The notes under the pieces are model-generated. The model searched no databases. It was not told where the DNA came from and saw only the letters and a list, made by a program, of their open reading frames with translations. Positions 27,303 through 35,537 of a DNA stretch of 64,000 bases are shown here, piece after piece; position 1 is the first letter of the stretch, and each line of letters begins with the position of its first letter. The stretch lies in NCBI RefSeq assembly GCF_003339585.1, contig NZ_QPKF01000002.1, positions 62,001 through 126,000 on the forward strand, in the 5' to 3' direction. The DNA is from Exiguobacterium sp. RIT594. GTDB lineage: Bacteria; Bacillota; Bacilli; Exiguobacteriales; Exiguobacteriaceae. The position numbers and the translations under genes were made by a program.

Positions 27303-27750
27303 CCGAATGTGTATAGTGATCGGCCCGGTGGCCAATACGTTTTAGCTGATCAATCAATTGCTCTTTTTCTGAAATGGACAAGTCGCTGAATAAGTCTGTT
27401 AAAAACGCTTCATGTTTCGGGAACGTTTCTTCCATTAATTCTCTTCCCGCCTCTGTCAGTGTTCCGAACGTCACGCGACGATCCGTCGGGCATGATCGTC
27501 GGGCAAGAAGACCCCGGTTCTCTAATTTATCCACGACGTACGTGACACTGCCACTCGTTAATAAGATTTTATCGCCGATTTGTTGAAGTGGTGTATCGCC
27601 TTTGTGGTACAACAATTCCAGTACACCAAATTCCGATAAATTCAGCTGATGGGTCTTGATGTCTACTTTCACTTGTTCCGCTACTGCATGCATTGTGCGA
27701 GATAGAACAACGAGCATTTTTAATGCCAGCTTCGAGTCTGTCGATTCCAT
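27292..27750 (-). CDS. MarR-family transcriptional regulator
   Basis: A 152-residue winged-helix regulator with the MarR pattern: LNLSEFGVLELLYHKG, the recognition helix region GDKILLTSGSVTYVVDKLENRGLL and the wing RRSCPTDRRVTFGTLTEAG, listed here in separate pieces. It has a single Cys in the wing region. A likely role is repression of itself and azoR in response to quinone or electrophile stress, by analogy with MhqR. GAGGGG 10 nt upstream supports the ATG at 27750. It diverges from a small hypothetical gene. Confidence 0.85.
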   Translation of the reverse strand: MESTDSKLALKMLVVLSRTMHAVAEQVKVDIKTHQLNLSEFGVLELLYHKGDTPLQQIGDKILLTSGSVTYVVDKLENRGLLARRSCPTDRRVTFGTLTEAGRELMEETFPKHEAFLTDLFSDLSISEKEQLIDQLKRIGHRADHYTHSEKA

Positions 27751-27772
27751 TTTACGTTCGCCCCTCTTTATC

Positions 27773-27814
27773 TTGATTCGAACCAATCATAGACCTCTTT
27801 TTTCCATTGGTCAA
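27773..27814 (-). promoter_or_regulatory. marR promoter with overlapping near-palindromic operator
   Basis: On the minus strand TTGACC (27814-27809), 17-nt spacer and TATGAT (27791-27786) are followed by TTGGTTCGAATCAA (27786-27773), a palindrome with one mismatched pair around TTCGAA. The position over the -10/start site suits autorepression by the MarR protein. Confidence 0.55.
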
Positions 27815-27922
27815 TTCCAGTCCGGATTTTCCACTTTTATGACGGACCTCTCAGTTTTTGCTTGCCGTGAAACGCGTTCCATACATTACGGTCTTGATAT
27901 ACACTACAAGGGAGGTCTTCTC

Positions 27923-28180
27923 ATGTCATTTCAAAAATTCCTGTCTCGTCTCTTTCAGAAAAATGTTGCTTACGAATTAGCGATCGAACAGCTGTACACA
28001 TCGACCGGTTACTATTTGTGTAAGCATACGTTGGTCGATCAGTTTCCGGACTTGCCGCCAGCTCATCAAGTCGAGCTGCTTCAAAGAATTTCGGAACAAC
28101 TCGATCGTTCGGCTTGGCTTGAAGGCCCGATCACGAGACAGGACTGGATTCAGATCCATCAACAATTATCCAACAGCTAG
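27923..28180 (+). CDS. Small hypothetical protein upstream of a LacI regulator
   Basis: An 85-residue soluble protein beginning MSFQKFLSRLFQ, with a C-terminal helical DWIQIHQQLSN. I recognise no domain. AAGGGAGG 7 nt before the ATG at 27923 supports this start; the much longer frame runs back through the divergent marR gene. The LacI gene starts 12 nt after its stop, so they are co-transcribed. Confidence 0.6.
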   Translation: MSFQKFLSRLFQKNVAYELAIEQLYTSTGYYLCKHTLVDQFPDLPPAHQVELLQRISEQLDRSAWLEGPITRQDWIQIHQQLSNS

Positions 28181-28192
28181 GAGGAACTTTTG

Positions 28193-29158
28193 ATGACCAA
28201 CATTCGTGACTTAGCACGTGAAGCAGAGGTTTCAGTGACGACAGTCTCGCGTGTCCTCAATGATCATCCGTACGTCGCGGAAGATAAACGGCGGGCCGTC
28301 CGGGACGCCATCACAAAGCTCGGTTATATCCGTAATCAAACTGCCGTCCAGTTGTCGACCGGTCAAACCAAAACGATCGGCGTCATGCTGCCTTACGTCG
28401 ACCATCCCTACCATGCTGCCATCCTGCACGGGATTGCCCAGTGCGCTTTTGAGGAAGGCTACCGTTTCTTGACGTGGCAGACGAACTATATTGCGTCACA
28501 TGAACAGACGGTTCTTCAAGCCCTCGCCCAACGTGAAGTCGATGGACTGATTATTGTGTCCCACAGTCTGTCGGTCGATGAGATTTTACGATACGAACAA
28601 TACGGGCCGATTGTGTTTTGTGAGCATCATGAAGATGTCTCTTCCGTTTATATCAATCATTATACCGCGTTTCAAAGCGGGTTAAAGACACTTCAGTCTT
28701 TCGGGCATACTCAGATCGGGATTTGTCTCGGTCGCCCTGACAGTACAAACAGCCGTGCCCGGAAGCAGGCCTATCAGGATACCGTAGCGCCGGCTGATAC
28801 GGCATGGATTTATCAACAGGCGTTGACGATTGAGGACGGAGCCGACATCGCCCGGCAGTGGTCCAATCAATCCTGTCGTCCAAGTGCTTTGTTGACCGCC
28901 AGTGACCATGTGGCCGCCGGTATCATTCTCGAGCTTCGCAAACAAGGTTACCGGATTCCGGAAGACTTAGCCGTGATCGGATTCGACGGCAGTGATTTGG
29001 CTGTCGTCCTGAATCTGACGACGGTTGCCGTTCCTTATGAGACGATCGGCCGCCAAGCCTTCTCCATCGCGATCAGCGACAATTGGCGCGATCATCCCCA
29101 AATCGAAATCCCGACTGCTCTGCTGAGTGGATTAACGGCTGTTGAAGTCAAAGAATAG
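28193..29158 (+). CDS. LacI/GalR-family transcriptional regulator
   Basis: A 321-residue repressor with an N-terminal LacI helix-turn-helix (NIRDLAREAEVSVTTVSRVL, hinge helix VQLSTGQTKTIG) and a periplasmic-binding-protein-like sensor domain with the IGFDGSDLAV motif near residue 265. Unusually, no sugar transport or catabolic gene is next to it, so its targets lie elsewhere. GGAGGAA precedes the ATG at 28193, directly after an in-frame TTG that I reject. Co-transcribed with the small upstream gene. Confidence 0.87.
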   Translation: MTNIRDLAREAEVSVTTVSRVLNDHPYVAEDKRRAVRDAITKLGYIRNQTAVQLSTGQTKTIGVMLPYVDHPYHAAILHGIAQCAFEEGYRFLTWQTNYIASHEQTVLQALAQREVDGLIIVSHSLSVDEILRYEQYGPIVFCEHHEDVSSVYINHYTAFQSGLKTLQSFGHTQIGICLGRPDSTNSRARKQAYQDTVAPADTAWIYQQALTIEDGADIARQWSNQSCRPSALLTASDHVAAGIILELRKQGYRIPEDLAVIGFDGSDLAVVLNLTTVAVPYETIGRQAFSIAISDNWRDHPQIEIPTALLSGLTAVEVKE

Positions 29159-29161
29159 ATG

Positions 29162-29204
29162 AAAACCCGCTCTTGTCTCGCAAATGCGTCAAGAGCGGGT
29201 TTTT
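29162..29204. terminator. Bidirectional terminator between convergent lacI-type and NlpC genes
   Basis: AAAACCCGCTCTTG pairs with CAAGAGCGGGTTTT, with a T-rich tail. Confidence 0.88.
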
Positions 29205-29219
29205 GAATGGTTCGCTGTT

Positions 29220-29882
29220 TTATAGAGAGCCGGCCGCAACGTAACGCGATCCCCAGTAGCCGCTCCGGAATGATTCTTTGACGACTTGTCCGTAATAGGA
29301 ATTGGCATTGATCATCGTCGATCCATCCACCACAATCCCGACATGCTGAATTCCACTTCCGTGCGTGAAGAAGACGAGATCTCCGGCAACGGGAGCCGTT
29401 CGTTTCGTCGCGCCGTATTGTGCCGCTGCCGTCCGCGGTAACGACTTACCTAACGCGTTGTAAACATAACGTGTGAAGCCGGAACAGTCGAAACTGACAG
29501 GCCCCGTCGCACCGAATACGTACGGACGTCCTTTTAAACCTTCCGCGACCGATACGACGGCTGCTCCATTTTTAGTTAATCCTGTCGTCGCTTTTGCATT
29601 AAATGCTTTTGTGTATGTAGCCGCTATATACGCATTTTTCCCCGCATACCGGAGTTGATACCAATTGTTTGCTGTTTTACCGAGGACCGTTACTGTTTGT
29701 CCCAGTTTCAGTTGACCCAGTTTTTGTCCCGTTGTCGTCGCTTTGGACCGAACATTCAACACATCGACCGCTACGACAACTTTTTTTGATGTACTGGCTT
29801 TCGTTTGTTGTGGAACAGCCGCGAAGCTGCTGACGAGTAATGTTGCCAATACAACGATACGCACTAAAAATGAACTTTTCAT
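29220..29882 (-). CDS. Secreted SH3b-NlpC/P60 peptidoglycan endopeptidase
   Basis: A 220-residue exported protein: signal peptide of about 28 residues, an SH3b wall-binding domain (about 33-95, VLNVRSKATTTGQKLGQL) and an NlpC/P60 catalytic domain (about 105-218) with Cys133 in FDCSGFTRYV and His180 in HVGIVV. Such enzymes cut the gamma-D-Glu to diamino acid bond of peptidoglycan stem peptides during growth. Two perfect WalR-type boxes upstream suggest control by the essential WalRK system. AAAGGAGA precedes the start. Confidence 0.9.
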   Translation of the reverse strand: MKSSFLVRIVVLATLLVSSFAAVPQQTKASTSKKVVVAVDVLNVRSKATTTGQKLGQLKLGQTVTVLGKTANNWYQLRYAGKNAYIAATYTKAFNAKATTGLTKNGAAVVSVAEGLKGRPYVFGATGPVSFDCSGFTRYVYNALGKSLPRTAAAQYGATKRTAPVAGDLVFFTHGSGIQHVGIVVDGSTMINANSYYGQVVKESFRSGYWGSRYVAAGSL

Positions 29883-29951
29883 CCGTCTGTCTCCTTTGTA
29901 AGTACGTTTATGTAAAAAACTAAATTATCAGATAATTACTGTTTTTATCCT

Positions 29952-30021
29952 ATCATGCTGATTTCTTCCATCGTGTTACAGTTTATTAACAGGGTTAGTT
30001 TACCGTAACACTTCTGTAACA
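29952..30021 (-). promoter_or_regulatory. Two tandem WalR-type boxes and promoter of the NlpC/P60 gene
   Basis: Minus strand: TGTTAC-N5-TGTTAC (30021-30005) and TGTTAA-N5-TGTAAC (29991-29975) both match the published WalR consensus TGTWAH-N5-TGTWAH exactly. The second half-site of the proximal box sits where a -35 would be, 17 nt before CATGAT (29957-29952), the likely -10. This layout is typical of WalR activation. Confidence 0.7.
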
Positions 30022-30022
30022 A

Positions 30023-30077
30023 ACAAAAAAACAGGTTCTGAAACGGCAGTTTAGAGCCGTTTCAGGAAACCTGTTCA
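30023..30077 (-). terminator. Terminator of the swrC operon
   Basis: Minus strand: AACAGGTT-CTGAAACGGC pairs with GCCGTTTCAG-AACCTGTT and ends in TTTTTTTG. Confidence 0.88.
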
Positions 30078-30099
30078 AACGATTAAATCTTAAGTCCGC

Positions 30100-33000
30100 T
30101 TAATCCATTGACTTCTTTTTCCGAAAGCGTGCAAAGAATTCGTAGACGATCGGAACGATCAGCAACGTCAAGAGTGTTGAACTCGTTAACCCACCGATGA
30201 CCGTTACCCCAAGTCCTTTCGAAATCAAGGCGCCGCCTTCAAGACCCAGTGCCAGTGGTGATAAGGCACCAATCGTAGCGAGAGCTGTCATCAAGATCGG
30301 ACGAAGCCGTGTTCCTGCCGCGTCCAACAAGGCTTCCCGCGTATCGAGTCCTTCTTTTTCCTTATGAATGACACGGTCGATCAATACAATCGCGTTTGTT
30401 ACGACGATTCCGATCAGCATCAATGCACCGATCAATGAAGAAACGGAAATCGTTTCGCCTGTAATCAACAGGGCAAGTAACCCGCCGATGATCGCAAACG
30501 GAAGCGAGAACAAGATGACCAGTGGTGTCAATGCGCCTCCAAAGGTGACGACAAGGACAAGATAGACGATGGCGACTGCTGCTGCCATCGCAAGTCCGAG
30601 TTGCGTGAACGATTCTTGAATTTGCTCCGTCACACCACCTGCTTTATACGAAACACCTGTCGGAAGATCAATTTTTTTGACTGTTTTATCGATGGCTTGT
30701 GAAGCTTCTGTTGCTTTGTCTGTTTTTAATTCTGCAGTGACCGTCGCGACCAATTTGCCGTCCCGTTCACTGAGTGAATCCGGTGTCGTCCCTTTTTTAA
30801 CGGAGACGAAATCCGACAGTTTCCGGACACCAAGCGGCGTCGTGACATCTGTTTTTTGTAAATCGTTGATGGAATCATATGTCGTCTGTTCGTTCGGAAC
30901 GATGACATCAAGTTCCTTACCATCTACTTTTATAGTAGAAAGTGGTTTTTCTTCGCCTTGCACATTGGCAATTCCTTGTGCCAATTGTGCTGTCGAGATA
31001 CCGAATTCAGCAGCTTTTTGTTGATCGACTTCGAACGTGTACTGCGTATATGACTCTTTTAGATCAGTCGTTACTTTGCGTACGTATTTCGATTCGCCTT
31101 CAATCGCTTTCACGAATTCAGGTGTAATCTTTTGCAGATCCTCGATCGAATTGGCATAAACCGAGTATGAGACACCGGAAGAGGCCGCTCCCCCGCTGAA
31201 GTCCTGTTCTTTCCATTCGCCGGTCGGAATCTCTTTATTCAATTGTTTGATTGCCTGTTGTTTTACATCTGCAAAATCAGCTGTATCCGGATCATACTGG
31301 GCAATGAAGACAGCTTGCTTTGTATTTCCAGGATTCAATGGATTTTCTCCACCGACTGTAAATTGAAGATTATCCACATCACGTTGCTTTTCAAAATAGC
31401 CTTCTGCCAAGTCGGCAGCCTTCAATGAATCATCTAATGTTTGACCCGGTTTTGGATTGTAAGTTACGTAAAATGTTTTTTCACTCTCTTGATTCAAGAA
31501 GTTGACGCCGATGGTCGGAACAAGCGCGAAACTGCCGATCAGCAACAGTACAGCGAGACCAAAGACGACAAGCTTATGGTTCAACGACCAATTCAGTACA
31601 CCACGGTACCAGTTGGCGAGTTTTCCACCGTCTTCTTTTTCCGGTTTTGGTGCCTTCCCGCGTTTAAAGAGTGAATCAGCAAACATCGGCACAACCGTTA
31701 CAGCTACAATCAATGAGGCAAAGAGTGCAAAGACGACCGTCAAGGCGAACGGAAGGAACAGTTCACCGACAAATCCTGTAACGAATCCGAGCGGCAGGAA
31801 GACGGCAATCGTGACGATTGTCGATGAAGCGACCGGAATGAAGACTTCACGTGTCGCATCAATGATGAGCGCCTTGCCTTTTAACAGTTCAGTCGGATCC
31901 GTCAATCGACGGTAAATGTTTTCAATGACGACAATCGAATCATCCACGACCCGACCAATCGCTACCGTCATGGCACCAAGCGTCATAATGTTGAGTGAGA
32001 TGTCCAACTGTTTCAAGACCAAAATCGCCATCAGCAGGGATAATGGAATTGAAATGACAGCAATGATTGTTGATTTGAAGTTCCGTAAGAACAAGAGAAT
32101 GATGACGACCGCGAACAAGGCACCAATCAATGCTTTGCTGATCATCGTCGAGACAGATTCTTCGATCGGCTTCCCTTGATCAAGCGTGACCGATGCTTTG
32201 ACGCCGTCGTTGTCTTTCTCAAAGTCTTTAATCGTCTCTTTGACCGCATTGACGACTTCGACGGTATTGGCATCCTGTGATTTCGTCACCTGGACGCCGA
32301 TTGAACGTTCCCCGTTCGACCGGGAAATCGATTCTTCGATTCCTTTGTCTTCAATCTTCGCCAGTTGCGACAATTTGACGGTCGGAACCTGCGTCGGCGC
32401 TGCTGCAACCGGCGTTTGTCCTGCAGTTGCATCTGTCGGTGCAGATGATGCAGGTGCTTGTGCCTGCCCTTGTCCTGTACCTGATCCTGATGCAGGTGTT
32501 TGCGTCTGTCCTTGCCCTGCGCCTGGTGTTGCTTGTGGCGTATACGGCAAACGGAGATTCTTCAGTTCAGTGACTGTCGTTGCCTTTCCATCGAGGACAA
32601 CGGCCTGTTCTTTATCGCCTAATTCATATAATCCGAGAGCCAAGCGGGAATCATTTGCTTGAATCAGTTGTTTGACGTTCTCTTCCGTCAATCCGTACTG
32701 TTGCAGTTTTTTCTGATCGAATCGAATCTCAATTCGGCGGATTTCCTGACCGGCGATTTGAACCGTCTGTGCTCCTTCGATTCCTTCAAGTTTCGGTTGG
32801 AGCTCGTTTTCAACCAGTTTCGTCAAATCGGATAAGGAGCGGTTTTCGTCCGATACAGCAAAGCCGATGATCGGGAAGGCATCAAATGAAATACGGGAAA
32901 CTTGGGGTTCCTGTGCGCCTTCCGGTAAATCTACATTAGCCAATGCTTCTTTGACTTTTTGTTCCGCTTCGTCCATGTCTGTACTGAAGCTGTAGTCGAT

Positions 33001-33279
33001 TTGTAGATTTGAGGCATTCTGGAAAGAGGACGAGCGGACGGTTTCGACTCCGCCAAGGTTCTCGACCTTACTTTCAAGTTCACGGCTGACCTCATCGAGT
33101 ACTTGTTCCGGTGTGGCTCCCGGATAAATCGTCGTCACGGACACGGTTGGTGTCGTGATGTCCGGCAACGTCTCGAGTTTCATCGTCGTTCCGGCATAAA
33201 TTCCGGCAACCGTAATGATAATCGTCAGTAACCAAAGAGCAAACTTATTATTGACTGAAAATTGAATGATACGCTTCAT
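30100..33279 (-). CDS. swrC: RND-family multidrug/lipopeptide efflux pump (SwrC-like)
   Basis: A 1059-residue HAE1-type RND transporter with 12 transmembrane helices and two large external loops. Visible features: N-terminal NKFALWLLTIIITVAGIYAG, TM4 with the charged GRVVDDSIVVIENI, and the second-half ALMLIGIVVTNAIVLID. SwrC (YerP) in B. subtilis confers surfactin self-resistance and is needed for swarming. The first external loop carries an unusual 54-residue Gly/Gln/Ala/Pro/Thr insertion (residues about 246-299). A TetR gene lies just upstream, as yerO does in B. subtilis. Confidence 0.88.
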   Translation of the reverse strand: MKRIIQFSVNNKFALWLLTIIITVAGIYAGTTMKLETLPDITTPTVSVTTIYPGATPEQVLDEVSRELESKVENLGGVETVRSSSFQNASNLQIDYSFSTDMDEAEQKVKEALANVDLPEGAQEPQVSRISFDAFPIIGFAVSDENRSLSDLTKLVENELQPKLEGIEGAQTVQIAGQEIRRIEIRFDQKKLQQYGLTEENVKQLIQANDSRLALGLYELGDKEQAVVLDGKATTVTELKNLRLPYTPQATPGAGQGQTQTPASGSGTGQGQAQAPASSAPTDATAGQTPVAAAPTQVPTVKLSQLAKIEDKGIEESISRSNGERSIGVQVTKSQDANTVEVVNAVKETIKDFEKDNDGVKASVTLDQGKPIEESVSTMISKALIGALFAVVIILLFLRNFKSTIIAVISIPLSLLMAILVLKQLDISLNIMTLGAMTVAIGRVVDDSIVVIENIYRRLTDPTELLKGKALIIDATREVFIPVASSTIVTIAVFLPLGFVTGFVGELFLPFALTVVFALFASLIVAVTVVPMFADSLFKRGKAPKPEKEDGGKLANWYRGVLNWSLNHKLVVFGLAVLLLIGSFALVPTIGVNFLNQESEKTFYVTYNPKPGQTLDDSLKAADLAEGYFEKQRDVDNLQFTVGGENPLNPGNTKQAVFIAQYDPDTADFADVKQQAIKQLNKEIPTGEWKEQDFSGGAASSGVSYSVYANSIEDLQKITPEFVKAIEGESKYVRKVTTDLKESYTQYTFEVDQQKAAEFGISTAQLAQGIANVQGEEKPLSTIKVDGKELDVIVPNEQTTYDSINDLQKTDVTTPLGVRKLSDFVSVKKGTTPDSLSERDGKLVATVTAELKTDKATEASQAIDKTVKKIDLPTGVSYKAGGVTEQIQESFTQLGLAMAAAVAIVYLVLVVTFGGALTPLVILFSLPFAIIGGLLALLITGETISVSSLIGALMLIGIVVTNAIVLIDRVIHKEKEGLDTREALLDAAGTRLRPILMTALATIGALSPLALGLEGGALISKGLGVTVIGGLTSSTLLTLLIVPIVYEFFARFRKKKSMD

Positions 33280-33323
33280 GGTAAAAATCCGCCTTCTCTC
33301 TCTTCTTTTTCAATTCCATCTTG

Positions 33324-33881
33324 TTATTTTGATGCTTGATCAATCTTACGTGCTTGTTTTAATAAACGTTCAATCAAGGCCTGTCGAACGTCAGGTTCAG
33401 GTTGACCGAACTGAAAATGTTCCGACATCTTTAGGCCGTCTAACGTAAACCGGATCATCATCGCGTCTACAGGATCTGCCTGTTCCATCAACTGATCAAA
33501 AAAGTGATGGACCTGCTTTTTTCGTTCTTCGACAAAAGCGGCATTTTCCTTTAACAGGGACAGCAAAAACAATACCGTATCGATGTCGAGGCAAAATTCT
33601 TCGTCCCGTCGCGCTTGCAGCATGACGAATGCCTCCATCGGACCAAAACCCTCTTTCCGGTACGTTTGATATTGCTGAAACTGACGTCGTTCCTGTTCTT
33701 CGATTACACCCATCAATAATTCTTCTTTCGAAGAAAAATGATACAACAGCCCGCCTTTCGAGACATTCGCCTGTTTTGCCACTTCTTCAAGTGTCAATTG
33801 GGGAAATCCTTGGGTCAGCATGACCTGAACAGTCGCATCCGTGATTCGGCGTCGCGTTTCTAACGCTTTTGTACTGACCAT
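33324..33881 (-). CDS. TetR-family repressor of the swrC operon (YerO-like)
   Basis: About 185 residues: N-terminal TetR helix-turn-helix (RRRITDATVQVMLTQGFPQL, then VAKQANVSKGGLLYHFSSKEELL) and a helical ligand domain. It is 44 nt upstream of swrC on the same strand, so the two are probably one operon. Its promoter overlaps a perfect inverted repeat, which fits autorepression relieved by the pump's substrates. AAAGGAG precedes two adjacent ATGs (33884 and 33881); spacing favours the second. Confidence 0.87.
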   Translation of the reverse strand: MVSTKALETRRRITDATVQVMLTQGFPQLTLEEVAKQANVSKGGLLYHFSSKEELLMGVIEEQERRQFQQYQTYRKEGFGPMEAFVMLQARRDEEFCLDIDTVLFLLSLLKENAAFVEERKKQVHHFFDQLMEQADPVDAMMIRFTLDGLKMSEHFQFGQPEPDVRQALIERLLKQARKIDQASK

Positions 33882-33907
33882 CATCTTTCTCCTTTCCGTT
33901 TTACTGT

Positions 33908-33960
33908 ACCGTCTGGACGGTTTCTTTTTTAAATATACGAAGTTCTGTCCCGCTTTGCAA
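33908..33960 (-). promoter_or_regulatory. tetR-swrC promoter with TetR-type operator
   Basis: Minus strand: TTGCAA (33960-33955), 17-nt spacer, TATATT (33937-33932). ACCGTC-CA-GACGGT, a perfect inverted repeat, lies at 33921-33908, just after the predicted start of transcription, so a bound repressor would block elongation. Confidence 0.72.
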
Positions 33961-33971
33961 GATTAAATCAA

Positions 33972-33987
33972 TGTTTCACGTGAAACG
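33972..33987. other. parS-like centromere site
   Basis: TGTTTCACGTGAAACG matches the ParB (Spo0J) site TGTTNCACGTGAAACA at every position but the last. It is intergenic, between the tetR promoter and the proC terminator. Members of this site family load ParB for origin segregation and SMC recruitment. Confidence 0.75.
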
Positions 33988-34015
33988 CTTTATATCACTT
34001 GAGCCAAACATATAC

Positions 34016-34063
34016 AAAAAACCGTCTACCGGTGCTTTGAATCGAGCACCGGTAGACGGTTTC
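34016..34063 (-). terminator. Terminator of proC
   Basis: Minus strand: AAACCGTCTACCGGTGCT with its complement, 8-nt loop, then TTTTTTG. Confidence 0.9.
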
Positions 34064-34072
34064 AAGTTATTT

Positions 34073-34840
34073 TTAGTGATCTTCCCGCGCACTTTCCATC
34101 AAAGCAGCATACATCGCTTGCGCCAGGTGATGTTCACGGAGAACACGTACTCCACGATCCGTCGGTCCATTCGGAGCCGCTACATCATCAATCAGTTCCG
34201 CTGTCGGACGTTCTTCATGCAACAGCAGTTCCGCCGATCCTTTCATCGCCTGCGCAATGATTTGCCTAGCAGAAGAAGCATCAAAACCGGCTTTTGTCAG
34301 TACAGGTGTCATCGCGCCGACGATTTCATAGAAGAAAGCGGGACTGCATCCTGCTGCAGCCATCAAATAAGGCATCGTTGTCGCATTCGTTTCAACCGTC
34401 TGACCCACTCGCTCAAACAATGCCGTCGCTTGTTGTCTTTTCTGATCCGAGATAAGGTCACCAAACCAAAGTCCCGTCATCCCTGTCCGAAATGCGACGG
34501 GTGTATTCGGCATCGCACAGACAGCACCACATGAAACGTGTGCCTCGATGTCTGCCGGTGTAATATGCGCGGCGACGGACACTACCAGTTGATCCGTCCA
34601 AGTCTGTTGTTGAATGTAGTCGAGAACTCCGTCCGGCTGCATGGCTAAAACAACGACATCAAATTGTTCAACCTGTTCCTCGGCCGTCGTCCGAACACCG
34701 TATTGCTCCGCCAGAGCAAACAGACGTGTCCGGTCAGTTCGATTGGTCATCGTGATCGTTTGAGGAGAGATGCCAGAATCAATCCATCCTTTGACTAAGG
34801 ATTCACTCATCGAACCTGCCCCTACCATTAAAATTTTCAT
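34073..34840 (-). CDS. proC: Pyrroline-5-carboxylate reductase
   Basis: A 255-residue NAD(P)H-dependent enzyme for the last step of proline synthesis. The Rossmann motif is MKILMVGAGSMSESLVKGW; the family's C-terminal stretch is AAAGCSPAFFYEIVGAMTPVLTKAG and VAAPNGPTDRGVRVL (in place of the usual PGGTT), each part of the P5CR dimer core. GGGAGG precedes the ATG at 34840, so I drop the 10-residue frame extension. It may be a ComER-like paralogue rather than the main biosynthetic enzyme, since the PGGTT motif is altered. Confidence 0.78.
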   Translation of the reverse strand: MKILMVGAGSMSESLVKGWIDSGISPQTITMTNRTDRTRLFALAEQYGVRTTAEEQVEQFDVVVLAMQPDGVLDYIQQQTWTDQLVVSVAAHITPADIEAHVSCGAVCAMPNTPVAFRTGMTGLWFGDLISDQKRQQATALFERVGQTVETNATTMPYLMAAAGCSPAFFYEIVGAMTPVLTKAGFDASSARQIIAQAMKGSAELLLHEERPTAELIDDVAAPNGPTDRGVRVLREHHLAQAMYAALMESAREDH

Positions 34841-34898
34841 TGTTATTCCTCCCAACAAAAAAAGGACCACTTACTGGTCCCTTCAGATTTCCTAGTCA

Positions 34899-35537
34899 TT
34901 ATACACGAACTGCCAAGTCTTCCACAGCAACGACACGGAGTCCTTTTTCATTTAGTTTCTTGACGATTTTCTTTTTCGTCTTCTCATCACAGTCCGTCGG
35001 TAAAGTGATCAAGACCCGGCGCATGACACTGCTTTTCGCATCAAGTGTCATCAAACTCGCCACTGTTGAGTACTTATTGACGATTTTAGCGATCTTTTCA
35101 AGGGCACCTTTTTGTTCACTGAGTGCAACCGTTAAGACATAGCTGCCTGAATCACGATTCCATGCTTCTTCGAGCATACCAAGCATCTTTCCGTGTGGTA
35201 AGATGCCGAAGAACTGTCCATCATCATTCAAGACTGCGATGTAAGGCAACTCTTTAATTGAGAAAAAGACTTCAAAGAAGTTACTGCCTGTGTAAATGAA
35301 TTTCGTCGTGTTTTTGATCAACGTCATGACGTTATCATCTAGGCTACCACCGTTCATCCCGTGACGGTAAATATGCATCTTATAAATGTTCCCTTTGAAC
35401 AATTGACCGGTCTGATCAAGAACCGGGACACAACGATATCCTGTTTCTTCTAGCGTCTGCAACGCTTCTCGAATCGTAGCGGTTTCTAAAATCTTGACAC
35501 ACTGGTGTTTCGGAATACACAAACTTTGAACGAGCAT
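34899..35537 (-). CDS. cbpA: CBS-ACT protein, cyclic di-AMP-binding CbpA-like
   Basis: A 212-residue protein with two CBS motifs (about 5-55, RCVPVLDQTGQLFKGNIY, and 75-125, PYIAVLNDDGQFFGILP) and a C-terminal ACT-like domain (about 135-210, YVLTVALSEQKGALEKIA). This CBS-ACT order matches Listeria CbpA, a cyclic di-AMP binder of unknown output. A TATAAT promoter lies at 35572-35567 on the minus strand. The GAGGAGG site supports the start. Ligand binding is inferred from family. Confidence 0.8.
   Translation of the reverse strand: MLVQSLCIPKHQCVKILETATIREALQTLEETGYRCVPVLDQTGQLFKGNIYKMHIYRHGMNGGSLDDNVMTLIKNTTKFIYTGSNFFEVFFSIKELPYIAVLNDDGQFFGILPHGKMLGMLEEAWNRDSGSYVLTVALSEQKGALEKIAKIVNKYSTVASLMTLDAKSSVMRRVLITLPTDCDEKTKKKIVKKLNEKGLRVVAVEDLAVRV

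Noticed and set aside
31370-31378. A single perfect DnaA box TTATCCACA inside swrC
   Set aside because: One such 9-mer is expected by chance in a window of this size and it is in coding sequence without companions.
31502-32662. Long open frames on the plus strand opposite swrC
   Set aside because: They are antisense shadows of a strongly supported RND gene, have no ribosome-binding sites and show low-complexity translation.
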